Made by a program: the position numbers and the translations under genes. From positions 1 to 32,430 of the forward strand of contig CANJNY010000048.1 in NCBI GenBank assembly GCA_947475715.1: 32,430 nt of DNA, given 5' to 3'. Shown here piece by piece: positions 1-7,689 of this stretch. The notes beneath the pieces were generated by a model that searched no databases, was not told the origin of the DNA, and worked only from the letters and a program-made list of their open reading frames with translations. Each line of letters starts with the position of its first letter. The first letter of the stretch is position 1. The stretch comes from Prolixibacteraceae bacterium (lineage in GTDB: Bacteria > Bacteroidota > Bacteroidia > Bacteroidales > Prolixibacteraceae).

Positions 1-26
1 GGAGCTGGCGGCGAGCCGCCAGCTCC
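1..26. repeat. Perfect 12-bp palindrome at the window edge
   Basis: Positions 1-12 and 15-26 are exact reverse complements (GGAGCTGGCGGC / GCCGCCAGCTCC) with a 2-nt spacer, followed by a C-run. It resembles the GGCGG-type palindromes often found between Bacteroidota genes; a smaller relative (TCCGCC...GGCGGA) sits inside the element at 16376-16466. It may be the right part of a longer element cut by the window edge. Confidence 0.7.
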
Positions 27-228
27 CCCCAACCCCTTGCTTATAAAAATGCCTAAAATGTCATTAGTAGCCACTCCAAAATGTTCTTCAGTTTAATATT
101 AAACCCTTGAGTGCCGAAGCAATCTTTACTGTCATAAAACTTAGTGTATTGGTCATTAGTAGGAACGACACCAGGAGTGACTAAGCGATCTGCTTAGTAA
201 TTGTCTAATAGCCGAATTTCCTAAAAGC

Positions 229-981
229 CTATTTAATCAACACGAAATCCCCGATCATCTCTTTAATAATATTATCCTGTGGATACCCGTGTCCCAGGTG
301 CTGCCGGAACCCTTCGGCATACTGGACGCCAATTTCAGAGCCTTTGTGAGCGGCGAACTGCTTCATCGCAATAAGATACTGATCCATCTTATGGTGTTTC
401 CGAAGCCAATCACGCTGACTGGCATGACAGGCGAGCGTCTCTTCCTTAATTCCGATTTCACCGGTAATATCCACATAAAATCCCGGAATTACAGGGACTC
501 CAAACTTATCCTTTCCCTCCATCGGATCGACATAATATAAATAAGGAACCATCCCGAACGGCTCACCCTCAGCTTCCATGTTTTTTATCCCCGCACCAAA
601 ACAGGCAGTCTGGGCAACAAGGCTGGTCATCTCATGATCAATCATGTAACAATTCGGACTCGCTGTTATAACGATGGTTGGCTGCACCTTCCTGATTAAG
701 GTTGTGGCTTTGTTAATGGTTTCACGGTCATACATAATGTAAACATCATCACATTCAAGACAATGGTAGGTTCCTCCAAGTAGTTCCGCCGCTTTTGCCC
801 CTTCGGCTCTGCGGATAACGCTGATCTCTTCGCGTGTCAGCTCTGCAGACCCTTTATCGCCCGGGGTCATCGTTGCAATATGAATCTCCCAACCCGCTTT
901 CTTTAAAAGCGATAGCGTTCCAACACACATCAGTTCCGCATCATCGGGATGAGCAAATATTCCTAATACAGTTTTATTCAT
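229..981 (-). CDS. PIG-L/LmbE family N-deacetylase
   Basis: A 250-residue protein of the PIG-L (LmbE-like) family, metal-dependent enzymes that remove acetyl groups from N-acetylglucosaminyl or related conjugates. The family signature is at the N terminus: AHPDDAE at residues 10-16, giving His11, Asp13 and Asp14 for zinc binding and catalysis. A second His (DHEMT, Asp115-His116) fits the third metal ligand. There is no signal peptide, so it should act in the cytoplasm. The length is normal for the family. It is transcribed away from the glycoside hydrolase block with a 627-base intergenic gap. The substrate cannot be read from sequence; a deacetylase of an amino-sugar intermediate would fit the aminotransferase further along, but that link is inference. 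Confidence 0.88.
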   Translation of the reverse strand: MNKTVLGIFAHPDDAELMCVGTLSLLKKAGWEIHIATMTPGDKGSAELTREEISVIRRAEGAKAAELLGGTYHCLECDDVYIMYDRETINKATTLIRKVQPTIVITASPNCYMIDHEMTSLVAQTACFGAGIKNMEAEGEPFGMVPYLYYVDPMEGKDKFGVPVIPGFYVDITGEIGIKEETLACHASQRDWLRKHHKMDQYLIAMKQFAAHKGSEIGVQYAEGFRQHLGHGYPQDNIIKEMIGDFVLIK

Positions 982-1608
982 AAGGGTTTTTTAATAGATT
1001 TTATACTAAAAATGGTATTCGAATTAAAAACTATTGTATAATATTTTTTAATTCATGGTTGATGCTTTTATACATCCTTTTGTACAAGTAATATTGGTTG
1101 CAGGTACATTTGTATTATAAATGCAGGTGCTAAATTAAATAAAAATATCGTAATCTTAGATTTGTGATCTGCTAAGCGAATTGTAAGAGTTTTATTCAAT
1201 TCTAATTGATACAGTTAGAAAATGACAAAACGTTTGCTTTTCCTTAAATTACGTTTATTCACATTCAAAATGATTGTAATTGCGAATCAACTGACCGTAA
1301 ACATTTGTATACGTCAGCACGCTACCAAAACAGAAATTTTTGCAGAACAGGAAATTCAGAAATATAACTATTAGTTAAACAGTTAGTTAGTTCTGGTGGC
1401 TGTTTGGGATAGAAACGCGAATATGCAATGAATTCCATCGGTTTTCTTACCTTTACCTGGGATCCCCAAACGGCCATTGGAGGAGCGGAGTATGAACCAA
1501 AAGTGTGGATCGGCACAAAATCAAATATATTTGTTCTATTATTGGCATTGAATTAAATACTTTTTCTGAAACCTTTTTTAACGTTAAACTTAAAAACACC
1601 GGATTAAT
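982..1608. other. Intergenic region, 627 bases
   Basis: AT-rich spacer between the divergent deacetylase and FISUMP genes. It contains a -7-like promoter element at 1526-1533 for the + strand gene and short TTAGTT tandem stretches near 1371-1392. Two small overlapping ORFs (64 codons on -, 1322-1516; 43 codons including the stop on +, 1428-1556) have no recognisable similarity and no supporting context. No RNA gene was recognised. Confidence 0.6.
1526..1533 (+). promoter_or_regulatory. Bacteroidota -7 promoter element (TATATTTG)
   Basis: TATATTTG matches the TAnnTTTG -7 consensus of the Bacteroidota primary sigma factor. It lies about 75 bases before the ATG at 1609, a plausible 5'UTR length. 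No clear TTTG -33 box is seen at the expected spacing. Confidence 0.5.
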
Positions 1609-2286
1609 ATGCAACTCTTCAAACATAAACTATTCACCTTAATTGTTTTCTTCTTTGGACTAACCCTCCTAAAAGCCCAGGAGAAGCGAACTGTAACCGA
1701 TGTTGATGGTAATATTTATCAGTCGGTAACTATCGGCACTCAGGTGTGGATGAAAGAGAACCTGAAAGTTACAAAGTATCGAAATGGAGATATTATCGGA
1801 ACAACAGTTCCCGCAACTTTGGAAATCTCGGGCGAAATTGCACCAAAATATCAGTGGGCTTATATTGGTGATGAAGGAAATGTGGCTGTTTATGGTCGGT
1901 TATATACCTGGCATGCCGTTACAGATAGTCGCCAGGTTTGTCCTGTCGGTTGGCACCTCCCCTCCGATGCCGAATGGACCACGCTTACAACTTATCTGGG
2001 TGGTTTCAAAGTAGCCGGGGGGAAACTAAAAGAAACCGGTGCAGTACATTGGCAAAGTCCCAATACAAATGCAACAAACGAAACAGGTTTTACGGCTCTT
2101 CCGGGAAGCTACCGGGGCATTAATGGAGAATTCAGCCACTTTGGAATCTACGGTGGGTGGTGGAGTTCCTCAGAGATGAATCCCTATATGGCCTGGACCA
2201 GATACCTGACTGCCATTGCCAAATATACCGGTATATATGGATACGGCAAGAGTCTTGGCTTTTCTGTGCGATGCATTAAGGATTAG
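1609..2286 (+). CDS. Secreted FISUMP-domain protein
   Basis: A 225-residue protein with a signal peptide (cleavage probably after AQ near residue 24) followed by a complete FISUMP domain (Fibrobacter succinogenes major paralogous domain). Hallmarks are VTDVDGNIYQSVTIGTQVWM (residues 30-49), ENLKVTKY just after it, a Trp-rich WWSSSE segment late in the domain, and the C-terminal ending GFSVRCIKD. FISUMP domains occur in many secreted or surface proteins of Bacteroidota and Fibrobacteres; no enzymatic activity is established. It is the first gene of the + strand block, 31 bases before the DUF6259 gene, so probably co-transcribed. The protein is the domain alone, so a role in surface adhesion or glycan contact is only a guess. 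Confidence 0.85.
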   Translation: MQLFKHKLFTLIVFFFGLTLLKAQEKRTVTDVDGNIYQSVTIGTQVWMKENLKVTKYRNGDIIGTTVPATLEISGEIAPKYQWAYIGDEGNVAVYGRLYTWHAVTDSRQVCPVGWHLPSDAEWTTLTTYLGGFKVAGGKLKETGAVHWQSPNTNATNETGFTALPGSYRGINGEFSHFGIYGGWWSSSEMNPYMAWTRYLTAIAKYTGIYGYGKSLGFSVRCIKD

Positions 2287-2359
2287 TTATTTGAATTGAT
2301 TTTAAAAGGTTAACAAAATGTGTAATAAAAATAGATTCACCTCAAAGAAAGAGGTTCAA

Positions 2360-4687
2360 ATGTTTCATAATATTATTTTCAACATTCGCTTTTTTGCAGT
2401 TTTTCTTATAATTTCAATGGTTGCAACTGTTGATTCAAAAGCATTAAAATATGGAGCAAACACTGACAAACAACCATTTTCTGTTGATGAAACCACAAGC
2501 GGAATCTCGATATCAAATGGAATTATTGGTTTGAAGTTTTATAAGGAAGATGGTTTCGGTTTATACAGCATAAAAAATATCCTGAAGGATCATGATTTTA
2601 TGGTTGGGGAAATGAAGGGAGGCACGCTTTGGAAAATCGAATTCAAGCACGCCTCTAACAGAATTGTAAAGATTGATAACAACGCAGAATGTGAAAGAAG
2701 CTATATCGTTGAAAAGTCTGCAGATGGCACCAACCTCACACTCCATCTCTATTGGAAGGGGATTACACTGGAAACCGAGGACAAGTCGGTGAATGTGGAT
2801 GCAGCAGTCAGACTCGACACATCGTCACTCTCTCACTGGCAGATTAATGTAGAAAACAACAGCAAAAAATTTGGAACATGGGAGGTTACTTACCCTTCAA
2901 TCAAAGGGTTGAATGCTCCGGAAAATGAAGATATGCAATTGGCATACCCCGATTTTATTGGCTGTCTGTTAAAAAATCCGGTTAAACGAATAGCGGAGAA
3001 AATCGAGGATGATCCCCGGCCACCTCAGGTTATGAGTTATCCGTCGGCGCGGTGTAATATGCAATTCAGCACGCTTTTTGAAGGGAAGAATAACAATGGA
3101 TTATATCTTGCCACCCACGATCCAAAAGCCAATGTGAAAAAATTTGGATTTGATGTTGATGAAAAGGATAAAAGTCTGAAATACAGCATTAGGAACTATC
3201 CTGAGGGAATGGGTATTCCGGGAAGCCAAAGCAGCTATAAGATGCCTTACGAGGCAATAGTCGGAGTTTACGAAGGGGACTGGATCACGGCATCCAAGAT
3301 TTATCGCGAATGGGTAATTAATCAGAAATGGTGTGCAAAAGGGAGACTCTCGCAGCGGAATGATATCCCAAAGTGGTATCTGAATACCCCAATCTGGTTT
3401 GTGTCCTGGACAGAGGGTCTGGCTACCAATAAATTGATTCCACTTGCAAAATTCCTTGATGTCCCTACAATCCTGCAATGGTATGGCTGGACAGAGAATC
3501 CATTCGATACCTACTACCCCGACTACTTCCCTCCGATTGAAGGGTTCTCAAAGATGGCGAAACAGATGCAAAACGCAGGTGTTCGAATTGTTCCTTACAT
3601 CAATAGCCGGATCTGGGATATGAATTCAAAAAGCTGGAGCAGGGAACATCCTGAATCGGCTGCAACCAAAACGCCATTCCTGATGTTTGATGACCTGATA
3701 AGTTATTCAAAATGGAATACCTGCGCCTGGCAGGACCTGGCAATAGTAAAGGAACATTGGGCGGATAATCCGTTCGCGGTAATGTGTCCGACAACAAAGG
3801 TGTGGCAGAATAAACTCGCTGAGGTTGTTACACGGATGGTTTCCGACTTGGGCGCCAACGGAGTTTATATGGATCAGACAGCCTCGTGCCAGCCGGCCTA
3901 TTGCTTCGATCCCTCACATGGTCATCCGCTTGGCGGAGGCCATCACTGGATCGACGGTAACCGCAAGGGGATCGAACAAACCCACGAGAGTGCCCGCAAG
4001 GTAAATCCTGAGATAATCCTTACCACAGAAGATTTTGCTGAACCCTATATTGATGTCTTCGACGGATTACTGGCTTGTAATATTTACAACATCTTTCCTG
4101 ACCATATCCCATTGTTTGACTTTGTCTATTCCGGATATTGCTTACTTTATGGACAGGGTGCCGGCGGTTCGGCATTATCCTTTAAAATGGGTAACGCCCG
4201 AATGTTTATCTGGGGTCAGCAAATGGGATGGTTCGATCCGAACAGTGTGAATCTGGAGAGTCCGGAGGCAAAATATCTCAAGGTTCTGTGTAAGTCACTG
4301 GCAAAGGAATCGGTCAGGAAATTCCTCTTTTTTGGTGAAATGGTCCGTCCTCCAAAACTTGTGGGTGACAATCCGATGCTCCAGATTCCATTGGGAGCAG
4401 ATCAAAAAAAACTGGAAATGGCGGCAGTCTCACATTCTGCGTGGAAGGGAGAGGACGGCACACTTGGCCTGGTGTTTACAAACCTGGACAGTGTTGCTCA
4501 CACCATTAGCTATAAGATTGATTATGAAGATTTAAAACTGGCACCCTCACAAAGGTATCGTGTAAAAGTGATCGATGGAGTGGGTGCCGGCAACGAGAAG
4601 AGTTACAGTGGAGATTCCTTTTCCAGGAAGGAAAAAATGGGTGCCGGAAGTGTACTTGTTCTCGAGATTAAAGGCGATTCAAGGTAG
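2360..4687 (+). CDS. Secreted DUF6259-domain glycoside hydrolase-like protein
   Basis: A long secreted protein of the DUF6259 type, a TIM-barrel family related to retaining alpha-glycosidases. The frame is open from ATG 2318, but ATG 2360 is preferred: it is preceded by AAAGAAAGAGG and starts directly with a signal peptide (MFHNIIFNIRFF, cleavage near DSKA). The N-terminal third looks like a beta-sandwich; the barrel occupies roughly residues 330-680. Candidate catalytic acids are the Asp in GVYMDQTAS (codon 3872-3874) and the Glu in TTEDFAEP (codon 4028-4030); assignment is by position at strand ends, not by homology to a studied enzyme. A His/Gly-rich segment (GHPLGGGHHW) follows the first acid. 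It lies 90 bases before the GH2 gene. The substrate is unknown. Confidence 0.75.
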   Translation: MFHNIIFNIRFFAVFLIISMVATVDSKALKYGANTDKQPFSVDETTSGISISNGIIGLKFYKEDGFGLYSIKNILKDHDFMVGEMKGGTLWKIEFKHASNRIVKIDNNAECERSYIVEKSADGTNLTLHLYWKGITLETEDKSVNVDAAVRLDTSSLSHWQINVENNSKKFGTWEVTYPSIKGLNAPENEDMQLAYPDFIGCLLKNPVKRIAEKIEDDPRPPQVMSYPSARCNMQFSTLFEGKNNNGLYLATHDPKANVKKFGFDVDEKDKSLKYSIRNYPEGMGIPGSQSSYKMPYEAIVGVYEGDWITASKIYREWVINQKWCAKGRLSQRNDIPKWYLNTPIWFVSWTEGLATNKLIPLAKFLDVPTILQWYGWTENPFDTYYPDYFPPIEGFSKMAKQMQNAGVRIVPYINSRIWDMNSKSWSREHPESAATKTPFLMFDDLISYSKWNTCAWQDLAIVKEHWADNPFAVMCPTTKVWQNKLAEVVTRMVSDLGANGVYMDQTASCQPAYCFDPSHGHPLGGGHHWIDGNRKGIEQTHESARKVNPEIILTTEDFAEPYIDVFDGLLACNIYNIFPDHIPLFDFVYSGYCLLYGQGAGGSALSFKMGNARMFIWGQQMGWFDPNSVNLESPEAKYLKVLCKSLAKESVRKFLFFGEMVRPPKLVGDNPMLQIPLGADQKKLEMAAVSHSAWKGEDGTLGLVFTNLDSVAHTISYKIDYEDLKLAPSQRYRVKVIDGVGAGNEKSYSGDSFSRKEKMGAGSVLVLEIKGDSR

Positions 4688-4777
4688 GACGATTTTGGAT
4701 GTATCGAAAATCTGACTAGTTTTAGCGATCAACCAAATGAATAAAGATTTTTATTAACCTGTTACAAACGAATACCT

Positions 4778-7678
4778 ATGCATCGACGACACGATATTTC
4801 CGGGTTACTGCTGCGGACTATTTCTGCTTTTTGTTTACTATCTGTTTTGCTGACACCTCTTTTTGCTCAGAACAAAGGGTTGCGTGTGCCACAAGCGCCG
4901 GATGAGCTTCCAAAATCCAGGGTCGCCATCGTCCTGCCCAAGGTGCTTCCGAAAATATTGTCCGAAGCAAAACTGGTTTCTGCAACGGATAAGGAATGGA
5001 TAATCTCTGACGGTTGGGAACTGAAAGCTGCAAAACAAATCAATTCAACAGGAGCTGAAATTACAAAGGACTCTTATCCGACTTCCTCATGGATAAACGC
5101 TACAGTACCCGGAACGATTCTGACGACCCTGGTTAATCGTGGTTATTATCCCGAACCCCTTTACGGATTGAATAACATGGCAATCCCGGATACACTGTGT
5201 CGCACAGACTGGTGGTACCGCACTGTCATGCCAATTCCTCCGGGTGTTGAAAACAAACGAATTCAACTTATTCTAAACGGGATAAATTATAAAGCGGAGG
5301 TCTGGTTAAACGGATCATTGTTAGGTACGATAACCGGTGCTTTTATCCGCGGGCAATTCGATATTACCTCGTTTTTGCATAAAGACGGTACCAATATTCT
5401 TGCTGTTCATATCCTCCCTCCGCCTCATCCGGGAATTCCGCATGAACAAAACCTTCAGGGCTCAGGTCCTAACGGAGGTCTCCTTTGTTATGATGGTCCT
5501 ACCTTTGTGTGTACCGAAGGATGGGACTGGATACCCGGAATACGCGACCGAAATATGGGTATCTGGCAGGATGTGAGATTGAAAGTCTCTTCCGACGCCC
5601 TGATTGTTGATCCGCAGGTTATCACCGATCTTCCGTTACCCGATACCACCAGCGCCGGAATCACCATAAAATCAACACTTAAAAACAGTGGCCGATCACG
5701 TAAAACCTTTACACTTTCCGGTGAAATTGAATCTGTGAGGTGTTCAAAACAAGTGATCCTAAATGGTGGGGAACAAAAGCTGATTGTTTTTAGTCCGTCG
5801 GAATTTGCACAGCTTACTATTCAGAAACCGCGGCTTTGGTGGCCCAATGGTTATGGGAGACAGGAACTCTACAATCTGAAACTAACGGTAACTGATGATC
5901 AAAACAATGTTTCTGATCAGAAAGTCGTCCGGTTTGGAATCCGGGAGATGAGTTATGACTTTACGGTCGATTATAGGCTTGTTCGCCAGAATGTAAGGGT
6001 GAACCTGAATCCGTTGAAAGTATGGGCGAAGACTGAGAAAATAATTACCTACAGGCATCAAAGTTTTGAGTGCCGTCGCCTTCCGGGTGGGGTTCAGATA
6101 GGTTTCGTCCCTGATCTTAAAGATACTGTCCTTTTTGATAAAGGGTTAACTCCCGGATCAGCACCTTATCTGGTTATCCAGGTAAACGGACAACCGATCT
6201 ATTGCCGGGGCGGTAACTGGGGTATTGATGAGGCGATGAAACGGATCTCGCGCGAAAAGCTTAAACCTTATTTCCGGCTACATAAGGATGCCGGATTTAC
6301 CATGATCCGAAATTGGGTGGGACAAAGTACCGAGGAGATTTTCTATGAATTGGCCGATGAATATGGGCTTCTGATCTGGAACGATCTTTGGATGAGTACC
6401 GAAAACTGGAATCTCGATCCATGGGATAACCAGCTATTTCTGAATAATACACGGGATGTAATCCTCCGTTACAGGAACCATCCAAGTATTGCGCTCTGGT
6501 GCGGCCGTAACGAAGGTAATCCTGCCATGGCGCTTGATGATAGTTTGCATATCCTGCAGGCCAAACTCGACGGTACACGAATTTTTCATTCCAGTTCTAT
6601 TAAAAATAACCTCGCCAATAGTGGACCATGGTTTTATACCGATTTTGTAAAGCAGGAAATACATCATAAAGAGGGCTTTAATACAGAGACCGGCGTTCCT
6701 GCGATACCGGTTGCCGAAACCATGCAGGAGATGATGCCTGCTGAAGACCTTTGGCCAATTGGAGACGCCTGGTATTATCATGACCTGCATAGGGGCCAAA
6801 AAGATTATATTCAGGCAATTGAAGATCAGTATGGTACTTATAAGAACCTTGGGGAGTTCTGCCGCAATGCCCAGATGTTAAACTATGAGATCTATCGCGA
6901 GATATTTGAGGTCTGGAATTACAGGCTTTGGAATTCGTGTAGCGGCTTGCTGCTCTGGATGACCCACCCCTCCTGGCCAAGCACCGTGTGGCAGACCTAT
7001 TCCTCAGACTACGAAACCAATGGTGTTTTTTATGGAAGCAAAAAAGCCTGCGAACCATTGCATATCCAGTTTCAACCCTATACTCAGGAGATTTATTTTA
7101 TCAACAATACGTTGAAGGATTATCCGGGAATCAGGACCGAACTCACAATTTACGATCTTAATTCTAAGGTAATACATAAAGAATTAGCAACTAACGATTC
7201 AAAGGCAAACACCCGCGTTAAATGTTTTACAGCTAAATTCCCGGATAATCTGCCGCCCGTCTATGTTGCAAGGATGAAGAGTTTTTCTGCACAAGGCATC
7301 CTGTTATCTGAAAATACCTATTTGCAGACCGCCGATGGTAAGCGTGATTACAGGTCATTAAATAAATTGGTTCCTGTCAAAATCAGCGGGAAACTTACCG
7401 GTAAAGTCAGGGAGGGGAAGATGGAGAAATTTACATTCATTCTTTCCAATCCGTCAAAGTCAATTGCACTCTCCATTAAACTTAACTTGCGAAATGGCAC
7501 GACAGGGAAACGTATTTTGCCGGCTTATATTTCGGATGGATATTTTACTTTGTTACCTGGTGAAACCCGCGTCGTAATTGCCGAGTGCCCTGAAGATAAA
7601 TTGCCGCCATCGACAATTCTATCAGCCGAGGGTTTTAATGTTCCGATGCAGAATGTCATAACGATTAAACAATATTAG
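4778..7678 (+). CDS. Glycoside hydrolase family 2 (beta-mannosidase / exo-glucosaminidase-like)
   Basis: A 966-residue secreted GH2 enzyme (signal peptide ending near LFAQ, residue 31). Domain order: N-terminal jelly-roll sugar-binding domain (about 75-260, with WINATVPGTIL and TDWWYRT), Ig-like sandwich (about 260-400), TIM barrel (about 440-780), C-terminal sandwich. The acid/base is Glu579 in WCGRNEGNP; the likely nucleophile is Glu637 in FNTETGVPAIP. The segment WMTHPSWPSTVWQ followed by GSKKACEPLHIQ closely recalls exo-beta-D-glucosaminidases and related mannosidase-type GH2 enzymes rather than LacZ. Residues about 400-465 form an insertion between the Ig-like domain and barrel. It should act outside the cytoplasm, removing a terminal beta-linked sugar. 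The DUF4838 gene follows after 11 bases, so the two are one operon. Confidence 0.88.
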   Translation: MHRRHDISGLLLRTISAFCLLSVLLTPLFAQNKGLRVPQAPDELPKSRVAIVLPKVLPKILSEAKLVSATDKEWIISDGWELKAAKQINSTGAEITKDSYPTSSWINATVPGTILTTLVNRGYYPEPLYGLNNMAIPDTLCRTDWWYRTVMPIPPGVENKRIQLILNGINYKAEVWLNGSLLGTITGAFIRGQFDITSFLHKDGTNILAVHILPPPHPGIPHEQNLQGSGPNGGLLCYDGPTFVCTEGWDWIPGIRDRNMGIWQDVRLKVSSDALIVDPQVITDLPLPDTTSAGITIKSTLKNSGRSRKTFTLSGEIESVRCSKQVILNGGEQKLIVFSPSEFAQLTIQKPRLWWPNGYGRQELYNLKLTVTDDQNNVSDQKVVRFGIREMSYDFTVDYRLVRQNVRVNLNPLKVWAKTEKIITYRHQSFECRRLPGGVQIGFVPDLKDTVLFDKGLTPGSAPYLVIQVNGQPIYCRGGNWGIDEAMKRISREKLKPYFRLHKDAGFTMIRNWVGQSTEEIFYELADEYGLLIWNDLWMSTENWNLDPWDNQLFLNNTRDVILRYRNHPSIALWCGRNEGNPAMALDDSLHILQAKLDGTRIFHSSSIKNNLANSGPWFYTDFVKQEIHHKEGFNTETGVPAIPVAETMQEMMPAEDLWPIGDAWYYHDLHRGQKDYIQAIEDQYGTYKNLGEFCRNAQMLNYEIYREIFEVWNYRLWNSCSGLLLWMTHPSWPSTVWQTYSSDYETNGVFYGSKKACEPLHIQFQPYTQEIYFINNTLKDYPGIRTELTIYDLNSKVIHKELATNDSKANTRVKCFTAKFPDNLPPVYVARMKSFSAQGILLSENTYLQTADGKRDYRSLNKLVPVKISGKLTGKVREGKMEKFTFILSNPSKSIALSIKLNLRNGTTGKRILPAYISDGYFTLLPGETRVVIAECPEDKLPPSTILSAEGFNVPMQNVITIKQY

Positions 7679-7689
7679 CATAAATAACT

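Noticed and set aside
180-1185. Similar short motifs (GATCTGCT followed by TAG/AAGC and AATTG) on each side of the PIG-L gene
   Set aside because: Only about 17 bases with several mismatches; too weak to call flanking repeats or attachment sites.
1322-1516. 64-codon ORF on the - strand
   Set aside because: No recognisable motif, no promoter or start context, and it lies in an AT-rich spacer overlapping another short ORF on the + strand.
1428-1556. 42-residue ORF on the + strand before the FISUMP gene
   Set aside because: The residue pattern looks protein-like, but the -7 promoter box lies inside it and there is no independent support.
6297-7058. Several overlapping antisense ORFs within the GH2 gene
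   Set aside because: They are shadows of a well-supported GH2 coding frame, with no motifs of their own.
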